Assembly (NCBI GenBank): GCA_964589825.1
Contig: CAZPUS010000017.1
Coordinates: forward strand, 1 to 59,632
Source of the DNA: CAZPUS01 sp964589825
Lineage (GTDB): Bacteria > Fibrobacterota > Chitinivibrionia > Chitinivibrionales > WJKA01
DNA: 59,632 nt
Direction of reading: 5' to 3'
The translations under genes and the position numbers were made by a program. The notes beneath the pieces were generated by a model that made no database searches, had not been told where the DNA came from, and was given only the letters and a program-made list of their open reading frames with translations. Shown here in pieces: positions 27,941-37,992 of this stretch (position 1 is the stretch's first letter; each line of letters starts with the position of its first letter).

Positions 27941-28843
27941 ATGGCAGACGCCGACCCCAAAAAAACACCGCTTCTTCAGGTAGAACACCTGAAAAAACGA
28001 TTCGGCAATCAGCTGGTACTCGACGATGTCTCGTTCACCGCGCATGAGGGTGAAATAGTCTCTCTGATTGGCGAGTCGGGCGGCGGCAAGAGCGTGATAC
28101 TCAAAAATATTATCGGCTTGCTTGTACCCGACGGCGGCAGGGTCCTTTTCAAAGGTGAAGAGATCGCCTCCCCCACCAAAAAACCACAGGACTACCGTCA
28201 TATGCGGCGTCATTTCGGTATGCTGTTTCAGGGTGCGGCTTTGTTCGATTCCAAGGACGTGGGCGAAAATATCGCCTTCTGTTTGCGTGAACATACCGAA
28301 CTCACCGAAGATGAAATAGAATGCACTGTCGCGGATGCGCTCCAGAAAGTAGGGCTCAAAAAAGAGTTCGCCCGTAAAATGCCCTCCGAACTCTCCGGCG
28401 GCATGAAAAGCAGGGTGGGCCTTGCGCGCGCACTGGTTATGGAGCCCGAAATCATGCTCTATGACGAGCCGACCTCCGCACTCGATCCCATTATGACCGA
28501 TAAGATAAACGATCTCATCCTCAGCCTTCGCAATAAACTCAACATGACCTCGATTATCATCACCCACGATATCGCCTCATCCTACAAAATATCCGACAAG
28601 ATAATCATGTTGTACAAAGGCAAATCAATTTTTACGGGAACACCGGCTGAGATTCGCGCCTCCCGCAACCCCTACATTCAGCAGTTTATCCGCGGACAGC
28701 GAAAACTGCACTATGCGACCGACGAGCAGGAAGGGTATGAGGCGACCGTCGATATCGGCAGGATGAAGCCGGGTGATGACAAATTCGATCCGAATGTGCT
28801 GCGAAAAGGAATACGCAACAATCCCGCGGGCGACAACAGCTGA
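27941..28843 (+). CDS. mlaF: MlaF-type ABC transporter ATP-binding protein
   Basis: A 300-residue ATPase: Walker A GESGGGKS, signature LSGGMKSR, Walker B IMLYDEPTSALDP and H-loop ITHD. These match MlaF/MKL proteins, which power MlaE. A C-terminal extension of about 45 residues past the usual end is acidic and of unknown role. The MCE-domain partner (MlaD) that usually follows is absent: radA is next. A separate mce gene elsewhere is likely. Confidence 0.9.
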   Translation: MADADPKKTPLLQVEHLKKRFGNQLVLDDVSFTAHEGEIVSLIGESGGGKSVILKNIIGLLVPDGGRVLFKGEEIASPTKKPQDYRHMRRHFGMLFQGAALFDSKDVGENIAFCLREHTELTEDEIECTVADALQKVGLKKEFARKMPSELSGGMKSRVGLARALVMEPEIMLYDEPTSALDPIMTDKINDLILSLRNKLNMTSIIITHDIASSYKISDKIIMLYKGKSIFTGTPAEIRASRNPYIQQFIRGQRKLHYATDEQEGYEATVDIGRMKPGDDKFDPNVLRKGIRNNPAGDNS

Positions 28844-28857
28844 TATCCGTATCCATT

Positions 28858-30231
28858 ATGGGCAAAAAAAATACACAGCAATTCTACTGTACCGAATGTG
28901 GTAACAACTATCCCAGATGGCAGGGCCAGTGTCACTTCTGCGGAAGCTGGAACACCATAAAGGAATTTCGCGGGGCGGCCCCGGACGCTTCATCTGCACT
29001 GAGTTCTTCGGCTGCCTCCACTGCGCACCAAAGCGAGGCGATACGCCTCAGGGAGATCACTAAAAGCGAAAAAACCGAACGAATCGCTTCTTCGTTCACC
29101 CAGGTCGATGCCATTTTCGGCGGCGGGCTCGTAGCCGGTTCGGTCGTGCTGCTGGGCGGAGACCCGGGGATAGGAAAATCGACCCTTGCGCTGCAGCTGT
29201 GCGCGCAATGGCAACAAAAATCCCTTACCACCTGCTATATCAGCGGGGAGGAATCGCTGCAGCAGATCTATCTACGCGCCGAACGTCTCGGGCTGGCGGA
29301 TTCGGACGCCACGATCCTTGCACAGACCGATCTCGAGGCGGTGTGTATCCGGCTCGATGAACTTACTCCCGACATTGTGGTAATCGACTCCATACAGACC
29401 ATGATGAGCGCAGAGATCGACAGCCCTCCCGGCAGCGTGTCGCAGCTTCGTCACACCGCCGCGCAGCTTATCAGCCGGGCAAAGCGGCATGAATGCGCGG
29501 TAGTGCTCATAGGCCATGTCACCAAAGAGGGGACCATTGCCGGACCGCGGCTGATCGAGCATATGGTCGATACGGTTATCTCGTTTGAAAGCGACAAAAG
29601 CGACATGTACCGCATTATGCGCACCATAAAAAACCGCTTCGGACCGGCGGGCGAGCTTGCGGTACTCTCGATGCAGGCCCACGGACTTCATGAGGTTGAA
29701 AACCCTTCGCATCTGTTCTGCAGCACCAAAGAGGCTGGACATGCCGGCACCATCGCCACGGCGGTCATAGAAGGCAGCAGGGCACTTGTGGTAGAGATCC
29801 AATCACTCGTCTCGCCTACGCACTTTGGTATGCCGCAACGGGTCTGTGCCGGAATAAATCAGAAAAAGCTTGCACTGCTTCTCGCGGTTATGGAGAAACA
29901 TGCGGGTATCAACCTCGGCGAACACGATGTGTTTATCAATGTTGCCGGTGGTTTACGGGTCGACGATACCGCAAGCGATATCGCGGTCTGCGCAGCGGTG
30001 CTTTCGTCATTTTTTGACAAAACACCGGCACAACCCACCGCCTGTATCGGAGAGGTCGGCCTCAGCGGGGAGATTCGTTCTCCGCACAGAAGCGATATGC
30101 GGGTAAAGGAAATCGACACCATGGGAATTGCGCGATGCTGCCTGCCCTCCCCCCGACTTTCCTATACGCCTGTCAGAACCACCCTCGTGGGCTGCGCTCA
30201 CATCGCGGAGCTTGCACAGGTGCTTTTTTAA
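28858..30231 (+). CDS. radA: DNA repair protein RadA
   Basis: A 457-residue protein with an N-terminal C4 zinc finger (CTECGNNYPRWQGQCHFC), a RecA-like motor with Walker A GGDPGIGKST and the RadA signature KNRFG, and a C-terminal Lon-protease-like domain (AGGLRVDDTASDIAV, with the protease serine not expected to act). It assists branch migration in recombination. The spacer to mlaF is only 14 bases. Confidence 0.95.
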   Translation: MGKKNTQQFYCTECGNNYPRWQGQCHFCGSWNTIKEFRGAAPDASSALSSSAASTAHQSEAIRLREITKSEKTERIASSFTQVDAIFGGGLVAGSVVLLGGDPGIGKSTLALQLCAQWQQKSLTTCYISGEESLQQIYLRAERLGLADSDATILAQTDLEAVCIRLDELTPDIVVIDSIQTMMSAEIDSPPGSVSQLRHTAAQLISRAKRHECAVVLIGHVTKEGTIAGPRLIEHMVDTVISFESDKSDMYRIMRTIKNRFGPAGELAVLSMQAHGLHEVENPSHLFCSTKEAGHAGTIATAVIEGSRALVVEIQSLVSPTHFGMPQRVCAGINQKKLALLLAVMEKHAGINLGEHDVFINVAGGLRVDDTASDIAVCAAVLSSFFDKTPAQPTACIGEVGLSGEIRSPHRSDMRVKEIDTMGIARCCLPSPRLSYTPVRTTLVGCAHIAELAQVLF

Positions 30232-30276
30232 TTTTCCAGACCGGAATCGATCGCTGAAGTCGTTATATCATATGTC

Positions 30277-30293
30277 GCAGGAGCTGCTCCTGC
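30277..30293. other. small perfect inverted repeat
   Basis: GCAGGAG and CTCCTGC flank CTG in the gap after radA. It could form a short hairpin; no T-run follows on either strand, so it is not a standard terminator. Confidence 0.5.
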
Positions 30294-30323
30294 AGGATAA
30301 CATGCTGCGTAAATTATTTTTAA

Positions 30324-30434
30324 CCTGAACTGAGTGATTGTTTGGATGAAAGCTGTGGCCGGCAGTTCGAAAGAGAGTAATTGCGTTGAATACCATCGGT
30401 TTCTCCAGGTCTTAGTTATGGGAACAATTCCAGG
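30324..30434 (+). repeat. 161-bp intergenic element, copy 6 (shortened)
   Basis: Left end CCTGAACTGAGTGATTG with the GATGAAAGCTG block, right end ACAATTCCAGG. The interior is replaced by about 50 unrelated bases, so the central hairpin is gone. Lies between radA and the FlgT-like gene. Confidence 0.7.
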
Positions 30435-30507
30435 TTAACCACGTAGATTTCAGGATGTCGTTATGCCAACTAATCCTTTTCCATCTTTATGTAAAGGAGT
30501 CACTGCA

Positions 30508-31659
30508 ATGTCGATACGAGCTCTCATTCTTATCGCGGTCGGTGTTTTCGCTGTGTGTATCCAGACGCTTCAGGCACAAAACGAGCAGATGAAGATTACC
30601 GCGACCGGCCACGGCGCGAACCGGCAGGAAGCGCTCATCAATGCGAAAAGAAACGCGATCGAAAAAGGTATCGGTACCATACTCATTTCACAAACCGAGG
30701 TTGAAAACTTCCAGCTCAAACGCGACCAGGTCATTACCAAAACAATGGGATCGGTGCAGGATTTTTCTGTAGAGAATGAAAGTCAGAAACCGGACGGATC
30801 CTACGATATCACCATCACGGCGGTTATCTCCAAATCGTCCATGCGAAAGGACCTCGCCTCATTCCATATTCTTATTCAGTCAATGAATAAACCGAAACTC
30901 ATGATACTGGTACAGGAGAATAACGTCGGCAACAAACAGCCTACCAACGATGCCGCGGAATCGGCCCTGATCCAGTTTTTCAAAACACCGTACGGTTTCG
31001 AAATAGTCGATCCCAGTGTGATCAGCACCATCAAGCAATCAAAGGAAAAAATGGCGCAGATCGCCGGCAATCCGGCCCGTGCGGCAGAAATCGCCACCAG
31101 CTACGGTGCCCAGGTACTTATTGCCGGGAAAGCGGTCAGCAGAAAAGCCGAAAGTATGACTCAGAGTCTGGGCGGGATGACCTCCATCCAGGCCGATGTA
31201 ACCCTCAGAGCCATCAACTGTAATACCGCACGCATTATCGCCAGTGCCGAGGCACACGATGCAGAGGTACACATAAGCGCCAACACCGCGGGTAACAACG
31301 CAATCGCCAATTCCGCAAAAGATGCGGGAAAAAAACTGCTGGGCGACATTATCGACGACTGGCAGAATCTGCTCAATAACGGTATGCCGCTTCAGGTCGA
31401 TATTCACGGCGTCACCTCCTTTTCCCAGCGTACAAAAGTCGTCAATGTGCTCAAGACGGTCGCAGGGGTCAGCGAGGTTCAGGCGCGCGGATGGAATAAA
31501 CAAAGCGGAGTACTTACCGCAGATATCACCTACAAGGGAAATCCCGACGGCTTCTGCAGCAAGGTCGACGGTACCTCGCTGCCTTCAGGGGCCGCGTCTC
31601 TTGCGGTTTCCGGTCTTAACGGCATGCGTGTTTCTCTCAGTGTCCAGTCAAAGGAATAA
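30508..31659 (+). CDS. secreted FlgT/LPP20-like protein
   Basis: About 383 residues with a clear signal peptide (cut after LQAQ). The N-terminal domain TATGHGANRQEALINAKRNA is of the FlgT N-terminal/LPP20 type, the middle resembles a lipoprotein-sensing domain (ATSYGAQVLIAGKAVSRKAES), and the C-terminal part is beta-rich. Envelope or flagellar-assembly role possible, but no flagellar genes are nearby. The ATG at 30508 lies 8 bases after AAGGAG; the earlier in-frame ATG at 30463 lacks one. Confidence 0.72.
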   Translation: MSIRALILIAVGVFAVCIQTLQAQNEQMKITATGHGANRQEALINAKRNAIEKGIGTILISQTEVENFQLKRDQVITKTMGSVQDFSVENESQKPDGSYDITITAVISKSSMRKDLASFHILIQSMNKPKLMILVQENNVGNKQPTNDAAESALIQFFKTPYGFEIVDPSVISTIKQSKEKMAQIAGNPARAAEIATSYGAQVLIAGKAVSRKAESMTQSLGGMTSIQADVTLRAINCNTARIIASAEAHDAEVHISANTAGNNAIANSAKDAGKKLLGDIIDDWQNLLNNGMPLQVDIHGVTSFSQRTKVVNVLKTVAGVSEVQARGWNKQSGVLTADITYKGNPDGFCSKVDGTSLPSGAASLAVSGLNGMRVSLSVQSKE

Positions 31660-31664
31660 TCGGT

Positions 31665-32753
31665 ATGAGTTCCACTGCCGGTGAGTACCCGCCGGGACAG
31701 GATGCCATAAAGAGGAGCCGGACCAGATCCGTGCGGGTCAGAAATGTCGGAATAGGCGGTGATAATCCTGTCACGGTTCAGTCGATGACCAACACCGACA
31801 CCTGCAACGTCGAGGCAACGCTGCAGCAGATAACAAAGCTGGGACAACACGGGTGTGATATCGTACGCGTGGCAATCCCCACTACCGCGGGCGCGGAGGC
31901 GTTCAAAAAAATTCGTGCAGCAACCGATATGCCGCTGGTCGCGGATATTCACTTCAGTGCGCAGCTTGCGGTGATGGCTATCGAGGCGGGTGCCGACAAG
32001 GTACGGATCAATCCCGGAAATATCGGCTCGAAGGATAAGCTCATGCGTGTGTGCGATGCGGCACGCGCCGCCGGTATACCGATACGCGTGGGTATCAATG
32101 CCGGATCATTGCAAAAAGATATCCTTCAACGCTATGGCCGCCCCTGCGCGGATGCCCTTGCGGAAAGCGCACTGCGTACGGTTCGCGAAATGGAGCGGCT
32201 TGGTTTTGACACCATGGTGGTATCGATCAAATCGAGCGATATCCCGATTACCTTTGCCGCCTGCAAAAAATTTGCCGCGCAAAGCGACTATCCCCAGCAT
32301 ATCGGTATTACGGAATCGGGAACACTTCGAAGCGGTACCATCGGCTCAAGTGCCGGTGTCGGGGCACTACTGCTTTGCGGTGTGGGCGATACCATTCGTA
32401 TATCACTGAGTGCCGATCCGGTGGAAGAGGTACGTGTGGGGCTCGGGCTGCTCATTTCACTCGGGCTGCGACCCGGCCCACGGGTTATCAGCTGCCCGAC
32501 CTGCGGCCGTACACAAATCGATGTCGCCACGCTTGCCGCCGAGGTCGAAAAGAGAATACAGGGTCGTAAAAAGCCGATTACCGTGGCGGTTATGGGGTGT
32601 GTTGTCAACGGTCCGGGAGAGGCCAGAGAGGCGGATGTCGGCATTGCCGGTGGAAAACACAAGGGCCAGATCTTTATAAAGGGAGAGCCGGTCGAGACGG
32701 TCCCGGAGGATTCCCTGGTGGAGCGCTTGTGTACGTATATCGATACGCTGTAG
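31665..32753 (+). CDS. ispG: IspG, 4-hydroxy-3-methylbut-2-enyl-diphosphate synthase
   Basis: A 362-residue Fe-S enzyme of the MEP isoprenoid pathway. N-terminal barrel motif VQSMTNTDT, middle HIGITESGT, and the cluster-binding CPTCGRTQ plus GCVVNGPGEAREAD at the C-terminus are all present. It converts methylerythritol cyclodiphosphate to HMBPP. It follows the FlgT-like gene by 5 bases and is probably cotranscribed with it. Confidence 0.95.
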   Translation: MSSTAGEYPPGQDAIKRSRTRSVRVRNVGIGGDNPVTVQSMTNTDTCNVEATLQQITKLGQHGCDIVRVAIPTTAGAEAFKKIRAATDMPLVADIHFSAQLAVMAIEAGADKVRINPGNIGSKDKLMRVCDAARAAGIPIRVGINAGSLQKDILQRYGRPCADALAESALRTVREMERLGFDTMVVSIKSSDIPITFAACKKFAAQSDYPQHIGITESGTLRSGTIGSSAGVGALLLCGVGDTIRISLSADPVEEVRVGLGLLISLGLRPGPRVISCPTCGRTQIDVATLAAEVEKRIQGRKKPITVAVMGCVVNGPGEAREADVGIAGGKHKGQIFIKGEPVETVPEDSLVERLCTYIDTL

Positions 32754-32838
32754 CCCGGCCGTAACGCCCACCGTAACGTCAGGTATTCACCATCTTTGTT
32801 GTCATTTTTGGTAAGGCGGGCAAATCATTCCTTGCCAA

Positions 32839-33270
32839 TTACTCATTACATGAAACATGGACCGTATCGCATTTGGTAAAGGAGTAATATTCAGGGGCGG
32901 GCTCTGATATCTCATTAAGTCTGTTATAGCTGATAGTAGTATCGTATAACGTGCAGCGTTGCTTTTTTAATAAAAAACGAAACACACAATTTTCTTTGTT
33001 ATTGTCGAGTTCTTTGGGCTCCACAAAAAAACCAAACCCTATACAATGCGGCCCCTCCCCTTGCAGAGAATCAGACTGAGGCATATTGTCGTAATACTCA
33101 CTGAGTGAGGTTGAACACACGGCTACTGCACCGGCAAGTAAAGAATCCTTGCCCTCTGCTTCGGTAAGCTTCCATTGGATCTGTATATTCACCAGCACAG
33201 GCAGCAGCAAACTGCATGTGCAAAGCAACAGCAAAATCGACACTGCAAACAAAGTGACATACGTTTTCAT
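32839..33270 (-). CDS. small membrane-anchored protein, unknown
   Basis: About 143 residues: an N-terminal hydrophobic segment (LFAVSILLLLCTC) that may be a signal anchor, then a soluble part with six cysteines but no recognisable domain. The ATG at 33270 is 8 bases after GGAG; a longer reading to 33450 has no support. It may be real, since the signal, ribosome site and spacing are all consistent, but it has no functional clue. Confidence 0.5.
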   Translation of the reverse strand: MKTYVTLFAVSILLLLCTCSLLLPVLVNIQIQWKLTEAEGKDSLLAGAVAVCSTSLSEYYDNMPQSDSLQGEGPHCIGFGFFVEPKELDNNKENCVFRFLLKKQRCTLYDTTISYNRLNEISEPAPEYYSFTKCDTVHVSCNE

Positions 33271-33354
33271 TCTTTTCTCCGCCATGGTAATCAATTTGTC
33301 CTGATCAAATTGGCTCCGGACCGATAAACGACGATTTGTAAGGTAATATACATA

Positions 33355-33404
33355 AAATGAGCGGTTGTTTTGTGTCCAAGGCAAGAGACACTGTGCTATC
33401 GTGG
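33355..33404 (+). repeat. possible left-half remnant of the 161-bp element
   Basis: ATGAGCGGTTGTTTTG matches the left end and the following 30 bases resemble the shared block weakly. No right end is seen. Confidence 0.35.
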
Positions 33405-33450
33405 ATGGATCGTATTTCGGAAAAAGAATTACCCGCCCCCCTTTGGGCAA

Positions 33451-33491
33451 AAATTAAAAAACGCGCCACGGATATCGTCTCCGTGACGCGT
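33451..33491 (-). terminator. intrinsic terminator of the triplicated protein gene
   Basis: On the minus strand a stem ACGCGTCACGGA pairs with TCCGTGGCGCGT around a 7-base loop and is followed by TTTTTTAATTTTT. It lies about 40 bases after the stop of the 1432-residue gene. Confidence 0.85.
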
Positions 33492-33526
33492 TTGTATTCG
33501 CCTTGTGTACCGTGCGTACTGCAGCG

Positions 33527-36500
33527 TTATCGTACCAGGCTGACACCTTTGCTGATTACGCTGTGTTCTGTGCGCAGACGTACGACGTAGAAACCGTTTG
33601 CCAGCTGCTGTGTCACACCCACATTGTACACACCGGCTTTGCGCTCGCCGGTGGCAAGGGTAGCGATTCTCTTTCCGGAAACAGAGTAGACAGCGAGGTC
33701 CACATCGGTTTTCTGGGAAAGTGAATAACGCAGCTGCAGCATTCCGCGCTGCATCGCAGGCTGCAGTGCAGTCGTGTACATACCGTCCTGACGCATAAGC
33801 ATCTCATGGACGCTGATCGTCGGACTGAGCACACCTGACATTGCAGTCCAGTCTTTGACCCACACTTCGTCACCAAACGCACCTTTATAGCTTACGTCTT
33901 CGAACCAGGTCGACGGATACGAAGCAAGGTTTTCGTAGGCAGGACCGCTCGTCGACGGACGCGGATCGAGGGTGGTTGCACCCTCACGACCGATTCCGGC
34001 AAGCTGCGGATCGACGATCGTATTGTTCCATGCGGTCATGGAATCGACCAGTGCGTCGTTACCCGCATCACCGTCAAAGATCACTATATCGCTCATGTTC
34101 GATCCTGCGCCGAAGTTGTAAAAGATGTTATTGGCGAACACAATGTTGCCGTTTTCGAACATCTGCTTGCTGTCACCGCCCGAGCTCAGATCCTCGATCT
34201 TAAGCATGGTACCGGTGAAGTCGGTAAAGATACTGTTTTTGTACATCGCACCCGCGTTGTCGCGCAGAATGATTCCTTCGCTGTCTGCGTTATCGGAGCT
34301 GGAACCGGATCCGATGTAGGTTGCGTTGTAGACGGTCGGAATCGCGTAAGGCTGGCAGGTCTCACAGGAGCTGGGACCACCGTCGTGCTCTCCGCCGCGG
34401 TTGCCGTCATCCGATGCCTGCAGTGCGAACCAAAACTGACCGTTTCCGCGGAAGCCTTCGTCGTAATCAAAGGCATCGTCACCACAGAAGGCGGCCACGA
34501 GATGTTTGGTGTTAACCGTACCGCCGAACCATTCAAACCCGTCGTCGAGGTTGGCGTATACTTCGATGTTATCAATAATCGTACCGCTTCCGACCGCACC
34601 AAAGGTGAGTCCGTTAATCTCGTTGTCGCCGCCGATGACCGATCCGCCGTGACGGATGGATACGTAGTTCATCACACCGGAGTTGTCGTTTGCATCGCTG
34701 CCGCCGTAAAGACCGCGGATCTCGGTCGACGGGATACCTTCGACATTGTTTTCGCCGCCGCCACCGTCGGTAAAGTTGAGGGGTGCTTTACCAAGAAGCA
34801 GCACACCACCCCACAGACCACGGTCGTCTGAACCCAGATCGTCCGGATCGGTAAGATCGTCGCTAACCGAGGTAAATATAATCGGGTTGTCTCTGGTACC
34901 GGTTGCATTGATCTTACCACCACGTGCGATGATAAGCGCGGTTGCATCTTCAGCCTGACCTGCGAGTGATTTGATCGTGACACCTTTTTCGATGTTGAGT
35001 ACCGCACCGTCTTCCACATAGACAAAACCTTTCATGATGTAGGTATTGCCCTGGGTAAGGGTCACGGTTTCACCTTCTTCGATGTCGTCATCGGTAAGGG
35101 TATCGCCGACAGTCGCCTGCTGCGCTTCCCAGTCGGCAAGAATACCGGCTTCGGAGAGCGCGGTCCAGTTGTTGGCCCAGTTGCTGTGGCCGAAGGCACC
35201 TTTGTAGTTTACCGAGGTGAAAAAATCGTCATCGTACGACTTCAGATCTGCGGTGTACATCGCAGGGCTGCTGGCCATGGGATGCGGATCGAGTGTCTCA
35301 CCAATATCGCGACCGATGCTCACGAGTTTAGGATCAACAATCGTATCACCCCAGCTGCGCATCGAATCGACGAGGGCATCGTTTCCTGCCGCACCGTCGA
35401 AAAGTACGATATCGCTGAGCGTGTTGCCTGCCCCGAAGTTGTAGAAGATGTTGTGGGCGAATTCGATGTGACCGTTTTCAAACATCTGTTTGCTGTCACC
35501 GCCGGAGCTGAGATCTTCGATTTTAAGCATCGTGCCGGGAAAATCGGTGAAGATACTGTTGTAGTATTTTGCACCGGCATTGTCGCGCAGGATCATGCCT
35601 TCGCTGTCCGCATTGTCCGAATCTTTTCCGGAGCCGATATAGGTCGCGTTATACACGGTCGGGATGGCATAAGGCTCACAGGTTTCACAGGAGCTGGGAC
35701 CACCGTCGTGTTCTCCGCCGCGGTTTCCTTCATCGGCCGTATGAATGGCGAACCAGAACTGGCCTTTTCCGCGAAAGCCTTCGTCATAGTCGAAGGCATC
35801 GTCACCGCAGTAAGCGGCAATAAGATGCTTTGTGTTGACCGTGCCGCCGAACCATTCGAATCCGTCGTCGAGGTTGGCGTAGACTTCAACGTGGTCGATG
35901 GTGGTTCCGCTACCGACCGCACCAAAGGTAAGGCCGTTGATCTCGTTGTCACCGCCGATAACCGATCCTGCGTGACGAATCGATACATACTTCATCACAC
36001 CGGAGTTGTCATAGGGGTTGTCGCCCCCGTATTTTCCACGGACTTCGGTGGCCGGAATACCTTCGACATTGTTTTCGCCGCCGCCACCGTCGGTAAAGTT
36101 GAGGGGTGCTTTACCAAGAAGCAATACACCACCCCACAAGCCACGGTCACTCGGACCAAGATCGGTACCGTCAGTCAGATCATCCGAAACCGAGGTAAAA
36201 ATAATCGGATTGGTCGCAGTTCCCTGTGCATTGATTTTTCCGCCGCGTGCGACAATAAGCGCACTTGCGTCTTCCGCCTGACCCGAAAGGGCTTTAATCT
36301 TCACGCCTTCTTCGATAATCAGTTCCGCACCGTCTTCCACGTAAACGAATCCTTTGAGGATATAAGTGCTGTCCTGCTGAAGCGTTACGGTCTGATCTTC
36401 CTGAATATCGTCGTCGGTGAGCGTGTCGCCTACCGATGCCTGCTGCGCTTCCCAGTCAACGAGGATACCCAGCTGTGAGAGGCTGGTCCAGCCGTTGGCC

Positions 36501-37825
36501 CAGTTGTCGTGTCCAAATGCACCTTTGTAGGTGACATCGTCGAACCAGGTGTCGGTATACGGCTGCAGATCGGACGTGTAAGCGGCCGGACCGTTGGCTG
36601 CAGGATGCGGATCGAGTGATTCGCCGACCGCACGACCCACGCTGCCGATCTGAGGATCGACCACTTTGTTTCCCCAGCTTTTCATATCATCGACCAGATC
36701 GCTTGCATCGGACGCACCGTCGAAAAGTACGATGTCGCTGATGCTGTCTCCTGCGCCGAAGTTATAGAAAATGTTGTGGGCGAACTCGATATTTCCTTCG
36801 GTATACATATCCTTACTGTCGTGACCCGAGGAGAGATCCTCGATCTTTAGCATCGTACCGGGGAAATCGTAGAAAATACTGTTGTAGTATTTTGCCCCGG
36901 CATTGTCGCGCAGAATGATCCCTTCGCTGTCTGCATTGTCCGAATCTTTCCCCGAACCGATGTAGGTTGCGTTGTAGACAGTGGGTATCGCATAAGGACG
37001 ACACGCCTCACATGAGCTGGGGCCGCCGTCGTGCTCTCCGCCGCGGTTGCCTTCATCTGCAGTGTGAATAGCAAACCAGAACTGGCCTTTACCGCGGAAA
37101 CCTTCGTCGTAATCGAAGGCATCGTCACCACAGTAGGCGGCAATAAGGTTTTTTGTGTTGACTGTGCCGCCGAACCATTCAAATCCGTCGTCAAGGTTGG
37201 CAAAAACTTCGATATGGTCGATAGTGGTTCCGCTTCCGACCGCACCAAAGGTAAGGCCATTGATCTCGTTGTCACCACCGATGACCGACCCCGCGTGACG
37301 GATGGAAACATATTTCATGACACCCGAATTGTCGGATGCATCGTCACCTCCGTAGAGCCCGCGAATTTCGGACGAAGGAATACCTTCGATGTTGTTTTCA
37401 CCACCGCCACCGTCGGTAAAGTTGAGCGGAGCCTTCCCAAGAAGCAGCACACCACCCCAGAGTCCCCGATCCGACTCACCGAGATCGGTGGCATCGGTTA
37501 CATCGTCGCTGACCGAGGTGAATATAATGGGGTTGTCCTTTTTACCCACCGCATTGATTTTACCGCCGCGGGAAATAATAAGTGCGGTCGCATTCTCGGC
37601 CTGGCCGGAAAGCGATTTTACGACAACTCCCTCTTCGATATTGAGCACCGCAGTGCTTTCCACATACACAAAACCACTCATGATATAGGTACTGTCCTGC
37701 ATGAGGGTCACGGAATCACCAACACCGATATCGCTATCGGTAAGGGTGTCCCCGACTTCTGCGAATGAGAACGTAATACATCCGCAGAGAAGAAGCATAC
37801 TCAGAATGTTTTTCATACTTCCCAT
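33527..37825 (-). CDS. secreted protein of three tandem ~440-residue repeats with sorting-type C-terminus
   Basis: A 1432-residue protein. Signal peptide to about residue 22, then three near-copies starting VGDTLT at about 26, 463 and 904. Each holds a beta-rich, Asp/Gly-rich stretch, GDNEINGLTFGAVGSG, LDDGFEWFGGTVN, CGDDAFDYDEGFRG and an SSCE-x-C pair. The tail (about 1355-1432) has VDLAVYSVSGKRIATL and GFYVVRL, a sorting-type domain like those of type IX secretion. Right-handed beta-helix-like repeats are suspected. Related sequences are known to me as hypothetical proteins in several phyla; the function is unassigned. It follows the TonB receptor by 167 bases in the same direction. AGGAGG lies 5 bases before the ATG. 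Confidence 0.82.
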   Translation of the reverse strand: MGSMKNILSMLLLCGCITFSFAEVGDTLTDSDIGVGDSVTLMQDSTYIMSGFVYVESTAVLNIEEGVVVKSLSGQAENATALIISRGGKINAVGKKDNPIIFTSVSDDVTDATDLGESDRGLWGGVLLLGKAPLNFTDGGGGENNIEGIPSSEIRGLYGGDDASDNSGVMKYVSIRHAGSVIGGDNEINGLTFGAVGSGTTIDHIEVFANLDDGFEWFGGTVNTKNLIAAYCGDDAFDYDEGFRGKGQFWFAIHTADEGNRGGEHDGGPSSCEACRPYAIPTVYNATYIGSGKDSDNADSEGIILRDNAGAKYYNSIFYDFPGTMLKIEDLSSGHDSKDMYTEGNIEFAHNIFYNFGAGDSISDIVLFDGASDASDLVDDMKSWGNKVVDPQIGSVGRAVGESLDPHPAANGPAAYTSDLQPYTDTWFDDVTYKGAFGHDNWANGWTSLSQLGILVDWEAQQASVGDTLTDDDIQEDQTVTLQQDSTYILKGFVYVEDGAELIIEEGVKIKALSGQAEDASALIVARGGKINAQGTATNPIIFTSVSDDLTDGTDLGPSDRGLWGGVLLLGKAPLNFTDGGGGENNVEGIPATEVRGKYGGDNPYDNSGVMKYVSIRHAGSVIGGDNEINGLTFGAVGSGTTIDHVEVYANLDDGFEWFGGTVNTKHLIAAYCGDDAFDYDEGFRGKGQFWFAIHTADEGNRGGEHDGGPSSCETCEPYAIPTVYNATYIGSGKDSDNADSEGMILRDNAGAKYYNSIFTDFPGTMLKIEDLSSGGDSKQMFENGHIEFAHNIFYNFGAGNTLSDIVLFDGAAGNDALVDSMRSWGDTIVDPKLVSIGRDIGETLDPHPMASSPAMYTADLKSYDDDFFTSVNYKGAFGHSNWANNWTALSEAGILADWEAQQATVGDTLTDDDIEEGETVTLTQGNTYIMKGFVYVEDGAVLNIEKGVTIKSLAGQAEDATALIIARGGKINATGTRDNPIIFTSVSDDLTDPDDLGSDDRGLWGGVLLLGKAPLNFTDGGGGENNVEGIPSTEIRGLYGGSDANDNSGVMNYVSIRHGGSVIGGDNEINGLTFGAVGSGTIIDNIEVYANLDDGFEWFGGTVNTKHLVAAFCGDDAFDYDEGFRGNGQFWFALQASDDGNRGGEHDGGPSSCETCQPYAIPTVYNATYIGSGSSSDNADSEGIILRDNAGAMYKNSIFTDFTGTMLKIEDLSSGGDSKQMFENGNIVFANNIFYNFGAGSNMSDIVIFDGDAGNDALVDSMTAWNNTIVDPQLAGIGREGATTLDPRPSTSGPAYENLASYPSTWFEDVSYKGAFGDEVWVKDWTAMSGVLSPTISVHEMLMRQDGMYTTALQPAMQRGMLQLRYSLSQKTDVDLAVYSVSGKRIATLATGERKAGVYNVGVTQQLANGFYVVRLRTEHSVISKGVSLVR
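33815..37750 (-). repeat. three tandem ~1.32-kb direct repeats inside one gene
   Basis: Repeat 1 spans about 36437-37750, repeat 2 about 35115-36436, repeat 3 about 33820-35114. Whole stretches, such as the region around the DDGFEWFGG and GGEHDGGPSSCE codons, are nearly the same at nucleotide level in all three. The copies are in frame and in one orientation, so they arose by tandem duplication and could change number by recombination. Confidence 0.9.
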
Positions 37826-37992
37826 AACATCCTCCTTTGTGTGTAACGCACGAAAAAATTGTTTGATTTCTTCTCCATGTACCTGGTGTAACTTACTTCC
37901 CGATGTGTATGGCTCATTACATACGCACCTCCTTTCCGACCACCAACGGTCTCTGCGACTACTGTTGTGTTGTGCATAGTCATTCTTTCGGA

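Noticed and set aside
32804..32840. Terminator after ispG
   Set aside because: GGTAAGG and CCTTGCC can pair, but no T-run follows on either strand.
35186..36478. 430-residue plus-strand ORF
   Set aside because: It lies opposite repeats 2 of the triplicated gene. Its similarity to other ORFs opposite repeats 1 and 3 follows from the repeats alone.
33815..37750. CRISPR-like tandem repeat
   Set aside because: The units are 1.3 kb, coding and in frame; there are no spacers and no cas genes.
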